In this document: piece after piece, positions 36,812-45,628 of the stretch | How the letters are laid out: each line of letters starts with the position of its first letter | Position numbering within the stretch: the stretch's first letter is position 1 | Assembly (NCBI RefSeq): GCF_013414345.1 | Contig: NZ_CP058670.1 | Location: forward strand, 1,178,001 to 1,242,000 | Source of the DNA: Microcella indica | GTDB lineage: Bacteria > Actinomycetota > Actinomycetes > Actinomycetales > Microbacteriaceae | Direction: 5' to 3' | Length of the DNA: 64,000 nt | The notes under the pieces: generated by a model | Database searches by the model: none | Told to the model about the DNA's origin: nothing | Seen by the model: only the letters and a program-made list of their open reading frames with translations | Made by a program: the position numbers and the translations under genes

Positions 36812-38980
36812 CTAGCGCACTCCGCGAATCGGCGGGTGGTGGAAGGTGTCTCCGAACGCGCGCTCGGAGGCGCCGACCCGATCGAGGAACGGCGTGATGC
36901 CGCCCATCTGGAACGGCCAGCCTGCACCGAGGATCATGCACAGGTCGATGTCCTCCGGCGCGGCGACGACGTCATCCTCGAGCATGCGGTGAATCTCGTC
37001 AGCAAGGCCGTCCTCGAGTCGCTGCGTGAGCTCGTCGAGCGTCCAGGGGGTCGCGTCCTTCGGGCGGTGCTTCGCGACAATCGCGATCGCCTTCTTGTCG
37101 ATGCCCTTCGGGTTGCCCTTGGCGTCCTTCTCGAGCAGCACTCCCGCCTCGGCGAGCTCGTGGAGCGCGCGCGACTCGAAGAAGCGCTCGGGGAACGCGC
37201 CGTGGTGCGTGTCGAGCACGTGGGCGCCGACCTTGAGGCCCACGAGATCGAGCAGCACGAACGGGTCCATCGGCAGCCCGAAGTGACGCTGCGCCTCGAC
37301 CACGGTCTCGAAAGGCGTGCCGATCTCGACCGCGTGCATGGCTTCGCCGAGCAGCTTCGCGAGCACGCGGTTCACGACGAAGCCGGGGGAGTCGGCGGTG
37401 ATGACGGCGTTCTTGCGCAGTTTCGCCGCGACGGCCATCGCGGTCGCGAGGCTGGCGTCGTCGGTGCGCGGAGCGTTGACGACCTCGATGAGCGGCATGA
37501 CCGCCACGGGGTTGAAGAAGTGGAACCCCACGAGACGCTCAGGGTGCTGCAGCTTCTCGCCGATCCTCTCGACCGAGAGGGAAGACGTGTTGGTGGCGAG
37601 GATCGCCTCGGGGGAGACGATGGCTTCGATCTCCTCGAAGAGGTCCTGCTTGATCGTGAGCTCTTCGAAGACGGCCTCGATGACCCAGTCGCAGTCGGCG
37701 AAGTCGCCCTTGTCGATCGTGCCCGTGACGAGGGCGCGCAGCCGGTTGGCCTCGTCGGCGTCGATGCGCCCCTTCTGCTCGAGCGCGGAGATCTCGCCGC
37801 GAATGTAGTCGAGCCCCTTGTCGACGCGCGCCTGGTCGAGGTCGGTGATGACGACGGGAACCTGCAGCCTGCGCACGAAGAGCAGGGCGAACTGGCTGGC
37901 CATGAGACCCGCGCCGAGCACGCCGACCTTGGCGATGGGCTTCGCGAGGTCCTTGTCGGGAGCCCCCGCGGGCTTCTTGGCCCGCTTCTGGACGAGGTTG
38001 AAGGCGTAGATCGAGGCGCGGAACTGGTCGCCGGAGACGAGATCGGCGAGGGCCTCGTCCTCGGCCGCGAACCCGGTGGCCTTGTCGGTGCTCTTGGCGG
38101 CCTTGAGGAGGTCGAGAGCGACGTACGGCGATCGGGCGACCGTGCCGATGCGCTTCTCGAGCATCGATCGGGCGATGCCGATCGCGGCGTCCCACTTGAC
38201 GGTGCGCTCGATCTTGCCCGGGGCGTTCTTGCGCTTGACCTTGGTCGCGCCCGTGATGACGCCGTCCGCCCAGCGGATCGAGTCCTCGAGGAAGGTCGCG
38301 GGGCCGAACATGACGTCCGCCATGCCGAGCTCGAAGGCCTCGGCCGGCTTGAGCGTGCGGTTGTTCTTGAGCGGGTTCTCGACGACGACCTTGAGCGCGT
38401 TCTCGATGCCGATGAGGTTGGGCAGCAACCAGGCGCCGCCCCAGCCGGGGATGATGCCGAGGAAGACCTCGGGCAGGGCGAGCGCTGCCGCGCTCGAGTC
38501 GAGCGTGCGGTAGTCGGCGTTGAGCGCGATCTCCACGCCGCCACCGAGCGCGAGTCCGTTGATGAAGCAGAACGACGGGATGCCCAGCTCGCCGAGCTTG
38601 CCGAGCGCGTAGTGGCCCAGCTGGGCCATCTGGCGCCCCGCCCCATGGTTCGGGATGTCGCCGACCTTCGACAGGTCGGCGCCCGCGGCGAGGATGAAGG
38701 GCTTGCCCGTGATCGCGAGGCCCTGAATCTCGCCAGCGGCGCCGCGTGCCTTCTGCTCGTCGAGCACGCGCGCGAGCTCGAGCAGGCCCTGCGGCCCGAG
38801 CGTGCTGGGGCGCGTGTGGTCGCGGCCGTTGTCGAGCGTCACGAGGGCGAGAGTGCCTCCGCTGGGCAGCGGGACGTCGTGCACGTAGGAGTGCGTGACG
38901 ACCTCGTCGTCGCTCAGGGCGAGGAGCTCGGTGAACTGGTCGGCGGAGTACTGGCTGGTCGCAGGTGCAGACGGAGTCAC
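36812..38980 (-). CDS. fadB: Fatty-acid oxidation alpha subunit (enoyl-CoA hydratase/3-hydroxyacyl-CoA dehydrogenase)
   Basis: Two beta-oxidation activities in one 722-residue chain. The N-terminal crotonase domain (about residues 1-290) has the oxyanion-hole segments GKPFILAAGADLSKV and FINGLALGGGVEIALNADYR and the catalytic Glu region LALPEVFLGIIPGWGG. The C-terminal half has a Rossmann motif (VGVLGAGLMASQFA), TNTSSLSVERIG, and the catalytic His in VGFHFFNPVAVMPLIEVV. The GTG start overlaps the fadA stop (GTGA), so fadA-fadB is an operon with the thiolase first. Confidence 0.95.
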   Translation of the reverse strand: MTPSAPATSQYSADQFTELLALSDDEVVTHSYVHDVPLPSGGTLALVTLDNGRDHTRPSTLGPQGLLELARVLDEQKARGAAGEIQGLAITGKPFILAAGADLSKVGDIPNHGAGRQMAQLGHYALGKLGELGIPSFCFINGLALGGGVEIALNADYRTLDSSAAALALPEVFLGIIPGWGGAWLLPNLIGIENALKVVVENPLKNNRTLKPAEAFELGMADVMFGPATFLEDSIRWADGVITGATKVKRKNAPGKIERTVKWDAAIGIARSMLEKRIGTVARSPYVALDLLKAAKSTDKATGFAAEDEALADLVSGDQFRASIYAFNLVQKRAKKPAGAPDKDLAKPIAKVGVLGAGLMASQFALLFVRRLQVPVVITDLDQARVDKGLDYIRGEISALEQKGRIDADEANRLRALVTGTIDKGDFADCDWVIEAVFEELTIKQDLFEEIEAIVSPEAILATNTSSLSVERIGEKLQHPERLVGFHFFNPVAVMPLIEVVNAPRTDDASLATAMAVAAKLRKNAVITADSPGFVVNRVLAKLLGEAMHAVEIGTPFETVVEAQRHFGLPMDPFVLLDLVGLKVGAHVLDTHHGAFPERFFESRALHELAEAGVLLEKDAKGNPKGIDKKAIAIVAKHRPKDATPWTLDELTQRLEDGLADEIHRMLEDDVVAAPEDIDLCMILGAGWPFQMGGITPFLDRVGASERAFGDTFHHPPIRGVR

Positions 38981-40179
38981 TTCTTCTTCTTTCCGGTGTA
39001 GTGCGGGTTCTCCCAGATGACGGTGCCGCCCTGGCCGAGGCCGACGCACATGGCCGTGAGGCCGTACTGCACCTCGGGGTGCTCTTCGAACTGGCGAGCG
39101 AGCTGGATCATGAGGCGCACACCCGAGCTGGCGAGCGGGTGGCCGAAGGCGATGGCACCGCCCCAGGGGTTGACGCGGGGGTCCTCGTCGTCGACGCCGA
39201 AGTGATCGAGGAAGCTCAGTACCTGGACCGCGAAGGCCTCATTGAGCTCGAACAGTCCGATGTCGTCGATCGACAGCCCGGCCTTGGCGAGCGCCTTCTC
39301 GGTCGAGGGGATGGGGCCGATGCCCATGACCTCGGGGGCGACGCCCGCGAAGGCGAAGCTCACGAGGCGCATCTTGGTCGAGAGCCCGAGCTCTTTGGCC
39401 GCATCGGCACTCGCGAGCATGCTCACGGTGGCGCCGTCCGTGAGAGGCGAGGCGTTGCCCGCGGTGACACGACCGTGCGGGCGGAAGGGCGTCTTGAGAC
39501 CCGCGAGACCCTCCATGGTCGTCTCCGGCCGCAGGCCCTCGTCCATCGTCGCGAGACCGTAGCCGCTCTCGCTGCGCAGGGCGACGGGGATGAGGTCCGG
39601 CTGGATCTTGCCCGCCTCGTAGGCGGCCGCCACCTTCTGCTGGCTGCGCATCCCGTAGCGGTCGGAGCGCTCCTTGGTGAGCGAGGGGAAGCGGTCGTGC
39701 AGGCGCTCCGCGGTGATGCCCATGTTGAGAGCATCGGCGCTCACGAGCTTCTCGGCGAGGAAGCGCGGGTTCGGGTCAGCGCCGAGCCCCATCGGGTGCC
39801 TGCCCATGTGCTCCACACCGCCGGCGATCGCGACGTCGTACGCGCCGAAAGCGATGCCGCCTGCGGTGGTCGTGACCGACGTCATCGCCCCCGCGCACAT
39901 GCGGTCGATCGCGAAGCCGGGAACGGAGAGCGGCAGCCCCGCAAGGATCGCGGCCGTGCGACCGAGCGTGAGGCCCTGATCGCCCTGCTGCGTCGTCGCG
40001 GCGATCGCCACGTCGTCGACGCGCTCCTTCGGCAGGGAGGGGTTGCGCTCGAGCAGCCCGATCATCGCCTTGACGATGAGGTCATCAGCTCGGGTGCCCC
40101 AGTACATTCCCTTCTCGCCCGCGCGACCGAACGGGGTGCGCACCCCGTCCACGAATACAACGTCGGCTCGCTTGGCCAC
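38977..40179 (-). CDS. fadA: Acetyl-CoA acyltransferase (thiolase)
   Basis: Cleaves 3-ketoacyl-CoA to acetyl-CoA and a shortened acyl-CoA, completing beta-oxidation with FadB. It is 400 residues. The nucleophilic Cys is in AIDRMCAGAMTSV, the active-site His in GGAIAFGHPLASSG and the second Cys in LTAMCVGLGQGG; NEAFA is also present. It has a lysine-rich C-terminal tail. GTG 40179 has GGGAGG upstream, and TAGGCT (40231-40226) gives a leader of about 40 nt. First gene of the fadAB operon. Confidence 0.95.
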   Translation of the reverse strand: MAKRADVVFVDGVRTPFGRAGEKGMYWGTRADDLIVKAMIGLLERNPSLPKERVDDVAIAATTQQGDQGLTLGRTAAILAGLPLSVPGFAIDRMCAGAMTSVTTTAGGIAFGAYDVAIAGGVEHMGRHPMGLGADPNPRFLAEKLVSADALNMGITAERLHDRFPSLTKERSDRYGMRSQQKVAAAYEAGKIQPDLIPVALRSESGYGLATMDEGLRPETTMEGLAGLKTPFRPHGRVTAGNASPLTDGATVSMLASADAAKELGLSTKMRLVSFAFAGVAPEVMGIGPIPSTEKALAKAGLSIDDIGLFELNEAFAVQVLSFLDHFGVDDEDPRVNPWGGAIAFGHPLASSGVRLMIQLARQFEEHPEVQYGLTAMCVGLGQGGTVIWENPHYTGKKKK

Positions 40180-40225
40180 AGTGCCTCCCAGTGCGATGGT
40201 GGTGCTCGATCGAATGTCTGCGCCC

Positions 40226-40231
40226 AGCCTA
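40226..40231 (-). promoter_or_regulatory. -10 of the fadAB operon
   Basis: TAGGCT on the minus strand about 47 nt before the fadA start, in the short gap after the RNase D-like gene. Confidence 0.45.
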
Positions 40232-40270
40232 GGGAGAGCGGCTGGGGGCGCTCACATCGCCTGCGTCTTC

Positions 40271-41530
40271 CTACGAATCCTCCGCGGGCGCCTCGGCGAG
40301 GGCTTGGTGGGCATCCACAAAGGCTTGGGCGATCGGCTGTGCAGTCGCGGCAATCTGCCAGGGCCGCGCGCCCAGCTCCTCAAGCCGCTCGGCGAGGGCG
40401 CGCTCTCCCGCGTCGCCGGGCGGCGACCAGGCCAGGCGGCGCACGTGATCGGGCGTGAGGAGGTTCTCGAGGGGCAGCTGGTACTCCTCGGCGACGGAGG
40501 TGAGGGCCTGTCGCGCGGCCTTGAGCCGGGCATCCGCCTCGGGGTTGCGGTCGCTCCAGGCGCGCGGGGGCGGTAGCGAGTCATCCCGCACGCGCAGGGC
40601 GGGCAGATCGTCGGTCGCCAGACCCGTGGCGATCGCCGCCCACCAGCGATCGAGCTGCGATCGGCTGGCACGGCCGTGGAAGCCCGAGAGGCTCGCGAGC
40701 TCGCCCTTCGAGGCGAGCGTCGCCTTCGCCGCCGTCACGATCGAGGAGTCCGGCAGGAGACGACCCGGAGCCGTGTCGACCTCCTGCGCATACTCGTCGC
40801 GTGCGCGCCAGAGCTCTCGAGCGACCGCGAGCCCCCGCTGACCGCGCACCGAGTGCAGGCCGGAGAGGCGGCGCCAGGGCTCGGCGCGCGGTTCTGGCGC
40901 CTCCCGCTCGAGAACGGCGGTGAACTCCTCCTGCGCGAGCACCATCTTGCCCTGCTCGGCGAGGCGCGTCTCGATGACGTCGCGTACGTCGAGCAGCAGC
41001 TCGACATCGAGCGCGGCGTAGGTGAGCCACGAGGCGGGAAGGGGACGCGTGGACCAGTCGGCGGCCGAGTGCTCCTTCGCGAGGTGCAGACCGAGGGTCT
41101 CCTCGACGATCGCTCCGAGCCCTACACGCGGGTACCCCGCGAGGCGGGCGCCCAGCTCGGTGTCGAAGATCTCGTGAGGTTCGAGACCCAGTTCGCGCAG
41201 GCACGGGAGGTCCTGGCTCGCGGCGTGCAGCACCCACTCCTCGTGACCGATCGCGTCCTGCAGCTCGGCGAAGGAGCCGATCGCGGGCGGATCGAAGAGC
41301 ATGGCCTCCGTGCCGCGCCGGAAGACCTGGATGAGGTACGCGCGCTGGGAGTAGCGGAACCCGCTCGCCCGCTCCGCGTCCACGGCGACGGGGCCCGAGG
41401 CCGCGCGCAGTCGGTCGACGGCGGCGAGGTAGTCCTCCCGAGAGTCGATCACGCGCGGGCTCGACGCCGGCGTCGCGCGCGGCAGCGGCGCGGTCTCCTG
41501 CTCGGGCGGCGCGTCCTCCTGCTCAGTCAC
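40271..41530 (-). CDS. RNase D-like 3'-5' exonuclease with HRDC domains
   Basis: A 419-residue DEDD-type ribonuclease. The exonuclease core has VAVDAERASGFRY (Asp-x-Glu), FDTELGARLAGY (second Asp) and TYAALDVELLLDVRD (Tyr-x3-Asp), all acidic ligands present. One HRDC domain lies around residues 225-300 and a second, weaker helical region follows. It is of the size and layout of actinobacterial RNase D homologues involved in tRNA/rRNA 3' trimming. The start is GTG 41530, overlapping the upstream DUF3000 stop by 8 nt; the upstream part of the frame is antisense-like. Operon DUF3000-rnd. Confidence 0.92.
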   Translation of the reverse strand: MTEQEDAPPEQETAPLPRATPASSPRVIDSREDYLAAVDRLRAASGPVAVDAERASGFRYSQRAYLIQVFRRGTEAMLFDPPAIGSFAELQDAIGHEEWVLHAASQDLPCLRELGLEPHEIFDTELGARLAGYPRVGLGAIVEETLGLHLAKEHSAADWSTRPLPASWLTYAALDVELLLDVRDVIETRLAEQGKMVLAQEEFTAVLEREAPEPRAEPWRRLSGLHSVRGQRGLAVARELWRARDEYAQEVDTAPGRLLPDSSIVTAAKATLASKGELASLSGFHGRASRSQLDRWWAAIATGLATDDLPALRVRDDSLPPPRAWSDRNPEADARLKAARQALTSVAEEYQLPLENLLTPDHVRRLAWSPPGDAGERALAERLEELGARPWQIAATAQPIAQAFVDAHQALAEAPAEDS

Positions 41531-42122
41531 GCGGTGCCCGTCTCGGCGGCAGCACCGCCACACCCTCGGGCGCCGGCGGGTAGCCAGCGACCATGCACAG
41601 CAGCTCCGCCCAGCCCTCGACGTGCGGCCGCAGATCGGTGTCCAGGGGGCTCCAGCTCGCGCGCAGCTCGAGCTGCGCGCCGCTGCCCTGCTCGGCGAGC
41701 TCGCCGTACCCGGTCGAGAGCACCTTCGTGGCCGTGCCGCTGATGGCGGTGTAGGCGGCCCCGCGCGCGCCCAGTGCGTCCACGAGCCAGGACCACGCGA
41801 CATCCGCGACGAACGGGTCGAGGCCGATCTCGGTCTCCAGGGGAGCCTGGGCGAAGGCCACGACGCGCACCGGCCCGCCCCAGCCCTCCGGCTCCTCAGG
41901 GTCGTACAGGATCACGATGCGCCCGGTGCCGAGGTCGGAGTCGTCAGCGTGCCGGGCGGGATTCACGTCAGCTGCGAAAGCGATCGAGTAGGGAGCGAGA
42001 CCCGTCGGCGCGGGAATGTCGCGCACGTCGAGCTCGTCGCGCAGCGACGACCGGTCGATCGAGGCGACGAGCGAGTCGAAGATCGCTCCCGGCGTCGGAG
42101 CGGAGGTCGTGGCGGGAGGCAC
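41523..42122 (-). CDS. DUF3000 protein
   Basis: A 199-residue protein of the actinobacterial DUF3000 family, regularly paired with the HRDC/RNase D gene. Family segments are PTGLAPYSIAFAADV, GRIVILYDPEEPEGWGGPVRVV and AYTAISGTATKVLSTGYGEL. Its function is unknown. GTG 42122 is preceded at 6 nt by TAGTCT on the minus strand (42134-42129), which supports a leaderless transcript. Confidence 0.92.
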   Translation of the reverse strand: MPPATTSAPTPGAIFDSLVASIDRSSLRDELDVRDIPAPTGLAPYSIAFAADVNPARHADDSDLGTGRIVILYDPEEPEGWGGPVRVVAFAQAPLETEIGLDPFVADVAWSWLVDALGARGAAYTAISGTATKVLSTGYGELAEQGSGAQLELRASWSPLDTDLRPHVEGWAELLCMVAGYPPAPEGVAVLPPRRAPRD

Positions 42123-42128
42123 GAGTGC

Positions 42129-42151
42129 AGACTAGGCGCTCTTGCTAGGTT
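42129..42151. promoter_or_regulatory. Back-to-back leaderless promoters, 11 bp apart
   Basis: Minus strand TAGTCT (42134-42129) serves DUF3000. Plus strand TAGGTT (42146-42151) is followed by 6 nt and the GTG of a 19-codon leader ORF. The two -10 hexamers are separated by only 11 bp. Confidence 0.6.
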
Positions 42152-42157
42152 GACGGC

Positions 42158-42217
42158 GTGAGACTCGCCGTTCTGCCGCGCCGCGCCGCCCCCACTCCGA
42201 TCGTGGAGGAGTGCTGA
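42158..42217 (+). CDS. Nineteen-residue leader ORF upstream of the hydrolase
   Basis: GTG at 42158 lies 6 nt after a TAGGTT -10 and opens a frame encoding VRLAVLPRRAAPTPIVEEC. Its stop TGA overlaps the hydrolase ATG (TGATG). The last codons contain the hydrolase ribosome-binding site GGAGGA. The peptide has two adjacent arginines, four prolines and a final cysteine. It may only couple translation, or it may be an attenuating leader peptide; no homology evidence is available. Confidence 0.5.
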   Translation: MRLAVLPRRAAPTPIVEEC

Positions 42218-43398
42218 TGTCGAGCCTGCGGGGATCGTGGGCACGGGCATCCCTCGCGATCGCCGCCGTCGGCCTCGCCGTCACGGGCGCCGCCGCGGTC
42301 GCCCTGGCCGTCTCCGTCGCGCGTCGTGTGGTGACGCCTCCGACGGTGCGCGAGGAAGACGTGCGCATCCTCGCGGTGGACGAGCGGGCGGGCACTCTGA
42401 CCCTCGCGCCGACGCCCGAGACGGTCGTGCCCGGCCGGTACGGCATGTGGTTCTCGCGCGACGCCGGCTATCTGCGCGTCGGCACGGTGCTGAGCGCGGA
42501 TGACCACGCGGTCGTGCGCCGCCTCGAGAGCGTCGTGCACGGCACGCTGGGCGAGGCGACCAGAGGGCGCTGGAGCGGCTGGTACTACCTGCAACCGGAG
42601 GAGCTCGGCCTGCCCTTCGTGGAGGCGTCCGTGCCGACCGAGCTCGGCCCGGCGCCAGCGTGGCGCTTTCCCGCGCCCGACGCGGCCGAGCAGGGCGTAG
42701 GGCGCTCGCGATGGGTGATCCAGATGCACGGGCGCGGGGTCACGCGCTCGGAGCCGCTGCGCGCCGTGCCCGTCTTCCACGAGCTCGGCTTCACGAGTCT
42801 CCTCATCAGCTACCGCAACGATGGCGAGGCGCCCGCCAGCCATGATGGTCGCTACTCTCTCGGCGACTCCGAGTGGCGCGATCTCGAGGCCGCCGTGCTG
42901 TTCGCCCGTGAGCAGGGAGCGCAGCGCATCCTCGTCATGGGGTGGTCGATGGGGGGAGCGTCGACGCTGCAGTTCGTCACGCGATCGGAGCTGTCGAGCG
43001 CGGTCGAGGGGATCATCCTCGAATCGCCCGTGGTCGACTGGATCCGCGTGCTGCACGCGCAGGCGGCGCAGCAGGGCCTGCCCGACTCCGTGCGCTCCGT
43101 CGCGCTCGGCGTGCTCGGCAGCGAGTGGGCTTCCGGCTGGGCGGGACGATCGGAGGCCATCGACTTCGACAGGCTCGACCTCGTGGAGCGCGCGAGCGAG
43201 CTGCGCACGCCGACGCTCATCCTCCACAGCGACGGCGACACGTTCGTGCCGATCGACGGCAGCCTCGCCCTCGCCCGCGCACGGCCCGACATCGTGCGCC
43301 TCGAACGGTTCATCATGGCGCGGCACACGCGGCTGTGGAACTACGACTCGCGGCGATGGGAGCGCGCCATCCGCGCGTGGGTCAGCGCTCTGGGCTGA
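42217..43398 (+). CDS. Membrane-anchored alpha/beta hydrolase
   Basis: A 393-residue protein: an N-terminal transmembrane helix (about residues 12-35), a 110-residue beta-rich region, and an alpha/beta-hydrolase domain with nucleophile elbow MGWSMGGAS, acid HSDGDTFVP and a final His in ARHTRLWN. The catalytic domain probably lies outside the membrane. Resembles prolyl-oligopeptidase-like serine hydrolases; the substrate is unknown. ATG 42217 has GGAGGA at 6 nt and overlaps the leader ORF stop. Its 3' end overlaps the convergent reductase gene by 17 bp. Confidence 0.88.
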   Translation: MSSLRGSWARASLAIAAVGLAVTGAAAVALAVSVARRVVTPPTVREEDVRILAVDERAGTLTLAPTPETVVPGRYGMWFSRDAGYLRVGTVLSADDHAVVRRLESVVHGTLGEATRGRWSGWYYLQPEELGLPFVEASVPTELGPAPAWRFPAPDAAEQGVGRSRWVIQMHGRGVTRSEPLRAVPVFHELGFTSLLISYRNDGEAPASHDGRYSLGDSEWRDLEAAVLFAREQGAQRILVMGWSMGGASTLQFVTRSELSSAVEGIILESPVVDWIRVLHAQAAQQGLPDSVRSVALGVLGSEWASGWAGRSEAIDFDRLDLVERASELRTPTLILHSDGDTFVPIDGSLALARARPDIVRLERFIMARHTRLWNYDSRRWERAIRAWVSALG

Positions 43399-44116
43399 GG
43401 CCCCAGCGCCCGTAGAGCACGCCGGCCTCGTCGACGAGCAGGAGGCGGGGCGTCGCGTGCAGGGAGACGGCGGCATCGATGATCGGGATGCCCGTCCCCG
43501 CGATCCTCGGAACGACCGTGAGGCAAAGCTCGTCCACGAGGTGCTCGGCGAGCAGGCTCGAGGCGAGCGCGGGTCCGCCCTCCGCGACGATGCGGTGCAG
43601 GCCGCGCTCGCGCAGAGCGGCGAATACGGTCTCGAGGGGGAGCGGGCCCGAGTCGTCTCCCTCCAAGACGAGCACATCGTGAGGAGTCGTGGCCAGGGTG
43701 CGCCGCGCACGCTCGGCGCCGCGGGGGGTCGTGACCACGAGAACGTCGGCCCGCGGCTCGCCCTCGCGCGTGGTGGTCGAGTCGAAGCCGTGGCCGGTCA
43801 GGTCGCCGCTCCCGCTCAGCACGACGAGGGGAGTGCGACGGGGGCGGCCGAGGGACTCGGTGCGCACCGTGCTCGCCCCGACGAGCACGGCATCCGCGCT
43901 CTGACGGATCACGCCGAGGATCATGCGATCGGTGCGCGTCGTGAGCGTCTCGGAGGTGCCGTCGTTGCCGGCCGCGCGACCGTCGAGGGTCGTCACGAGG
44001 TTCAGGCGCACGGACGAGCCCGGGTCAGGCTCGTAGTCGTCCAGCAGTGCTTGGCGTGCGCCGGGAGCATCCGGGTCGACGCTCGCTCCCGGGGGTAGGA
44101 CGCGCTGCAGGCTCAC
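43382..44116 (-). CDS. RibD C-terminal-like (pyrimidine) reductase
   Basis: A 244-residue dihydrofolate-reductase-fold protein like the reductase half of RibD. It shows VRLNLVTTLDGRAAGNDGTS, ILGVIRQSADAVLVGASTVR, a beta-strand TPLVVLSGSG, and IVAEGGPALASSLL (NADPH-binding Gly-Gly). It could reduce a riboflavin-like pyrimidine or another NADPH-dependent substrate; no rib genes are nearby. The GTG start overlaps the sufE stop (GTGA). Confidence 0.85.
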   Translation of the reverse strand: MSLQRVLPPGASVDPDAPGARQALLDDYEPDPGSSVRLNLVTTLDGRAAGNDGTSETLTTRTDRMILGVIRQSADAVLVGASTVRTESLGRPRRTPLVVLSGSGDLTGHGFDSTTTREGEPRADVLVVTTPRGAERARRTLATTPHDVLVLEGDDSGPLPLETVFAALRERGLHRIVAEGGPALASSLLAEHLVDELCLTVVPRIAGTGIPIIDAAVSLHATPRLLLVDEAGVLYGRWGLSPER

Positions 44117-44547
44117 GCCGCAGACTTCTCGCGCACCTGGCGCTGGATGCGCCCGAGCATGCCCGTCATGCCGCGCAGCCGCAGCGGGCTCACGGCCGAG
44201 GTCAGGCCGAGGTCGAAGGCAAAGTCGGCGGGCACGGCGAGCACGGCGTCGACCGAGAGTCCGCTGAGACCCTGCACGAGGATCGAGGCGAAGCCGCGCG
44301 TGGTGGGTGACTCCGCGGGTGCCGTCGCGTGCACGTGCACGATGCCCCCGCCCACGTCGACGAGAAGGAAGACCGGCGACTGGCACTCTTCGACGCGCTC
44401 GAACAGGTCGGTGCGGTCGCGGTGCTCGGGCGGCAGCTCGGGCAGCTCGTTCGAGAACTCGAGCAGAAGCTGCAGGCGGTCCTTCTCCCCGAGCGCGTGG
44501 AAATCGTCACGGATCTCGGCGAGGGAGTCGGGAAGTGCGGTGCTCAC
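44113..44547 (-). CDS. sufE: SufE-family sulfur acceptor
   Basis: Accepts persulfide sulfur from a SufS-type cysteine desulfurase for Fe-S assembly. It is 144 residues with the SufE fold segments LAEIRDDFHALGEKDRLQLL, the catalytic Cys in VEECQSPVFLLVDV and the tail SPLRLRGMTGMLGRI. The start GTG 44547 lies 6 nt after TAGCGT, whose TAG is the stop codon of the upstream sulfurtransferase. Genes sseA, sufE and the reductase run in one direction, grouping sulfur-handling proteins; no sufS is visible here. Confidence 0.93.
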   Translation of the reverse strand: MSTALPDSLAEIRDDFHALGEKDRLQLLLEFSNELPELPPEHRDRTDLFERVEECQSPVFLLVDVGGGIVHVHATAPAESPTTRGFASILVQGLSGLSVDAVLAVPADFAFDLGLTSAVSPLRLRGMTGMLGRIQRQVREKSAA

Positions 44548-44553
44548 GGCTCC

Positions 44554-44559
44554 ACGCTA
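44554..44559 (-). promoter_or_regulatory. Leaderless -10 of sufE inside the sseA stop
   Basis: On the minus strand TAGCGT begins with the sseA stop codon (TAG, 44559-44557) and is 6 nt from the sufE GTG. Confidence 0.5.
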
Positions 44560-45456
44560 TCGGGCGGGAAGCTCGCCGGGCTCGGCGCCCGTCGTGATGG
44601 GCACGCGCACGGCGCTGCCCCACTCGGTCCACGAGCCGTCGTAGTTGCGCACGCGCGGCACGCCCAGGAGGTGCGTGAGCACGAACCAGGTGTGGCTCGA
44701 CCGCTCCCCGATGCGGCAGTACGCGATGACGTCCTCCGCCTCGCCGATCGCCGCCTCGTCGCGGTAGATCGCGGCGAGCTCCTCGGCCGAGCGGAACGTG
44801 CCATCCTCCGCGGCGGCGCGTGCCCAGGGCACGCTGCGCGCGGTCGGGATGTGGCCGCCGCGCAGGGCGCCCTCGTCGGGGTAGGCGGGCATGTGGGTGC
44901 GCTCCCCGCTGTACTCCTCGGGCGAGCGCACGTCGATGAGGGGCTTGCCGAGGTGGGCGAGCACGTCCTCCTTGAAGGCGCGAATCTCCTCGTCGTGGCG
45001 CTCGACGACGGGGTAGTCGGTGGGCACGGGGGCGGGGTGCTCGGTGGTGAGGGCGCGACCCTCGGCGATCCATCGGTCGCGTCCGCCGTCGAGCAGGCGA
45101 ACGTCCTCGTGCCCGAAGAGGGTGAAGACCCACAGCGCGTACGCGGCCCACCAGTTGCTCTTGTCGCCGTAGACGATGATCGTGGCGTCTCGGTCGATGC
45201 CCTTGGCGCTCATGAGCCGGGCGAATCCTGCACCGTCGATGTAGTCGCGCACCACGGGATCGTTGAGCTCGGTGTGCCAGTCGACCTTGACCGCACCGGG
45301 GATGTGCCCCGTCTCGTAGAGAAGGACGTCCTCATCGCACTCCACGATCACGAGACCCGGGGTCTGGAGGTTCTGCTCGAGCCACGCGGTCGTGACGAGT
45401 CTCTCGGGGTGCGCATAGGACTGCAGCTTGGCGTCGGGGTCGATGGGAGCGGTCAT
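44557..45456 (-). CDS. sseA: Rhodanese-type sulfurtransferase
   Basis: Thiosulfate or mercaptopyruvate sulfurtransferase, 299 residues, two rhodanese domains. Domain 1 (about 15-140) contains [15 protein letters not shown] and [15 protein letters not shown], without a catalytic Cys. Domain 2 has [26 protein letters not shown] and the active-site Cys in [15 protein letters not shown]. The CRIGERSSH loop is typical of actinobacterial SseA. The start ATG 45456 has GAGAGG upstream. sufE follows after 9 nt. Confidence 0.92.
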   Translation of the reverse strand: MTAPIDPDAKLQSYAHPERLVTTAWLEQNLQTPGLVIVECDEDVLLYETGHIPGAVKVDWHTELNDPVVRDYIDGAGFARLMSAKGIDRDATIIVYGDKSNWWAAYALWVFTLFGHEDVRLLDGGRDRWIAEGRALTTEHPAPVPTDYPVVERHDEEIRAFKEDVLAHLGKPLIDVRSPEEYSGERTHMPAYPDEGALRGGHIPTARSVPWARAAAEDGTFRSAEELAAIYRDEAAIGEAEDVIAYCRIGERSSHTWFVLTHLLGVPRVRNYDGSWTEWGSAVRVPITTGAEPGELPAR

Positions 45457-45517
45457 GGGAGCCTCTCGAGTGGGTGGTACCGGGGTGCGGGGCGACGGCG
45501 GGCCGGCGCCGGGACGG

Positions 45518-45628
45518 TAAACTGGGGTCCACCGCCCACCGACGAATCTACGCACTCCGACTGGGCGTCGCCCGCAGGGTCAGCCATCAGTCAGGCATCG
45601 GAGTGCGGCACCCAGAGGTAGTGGCGGA
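45518..45628 (+). promoter_or_regulatory. zapE promoter and structured 5' leader
   Basis: TAAACT (45518-45523) predicts transcription from about 45530 and a leader of about 100 nt. The leader holds a perfect 10-bp pair CGCACTCCGA (45551-45560)/TCGGAGTGCG (45598-45607). It also has a CTGGG/CCCAG alternative, and a CCGCC-C-AC stretch near 45532 able to pair with GTGGCGG just before the ATG. Confidence 0.4.
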
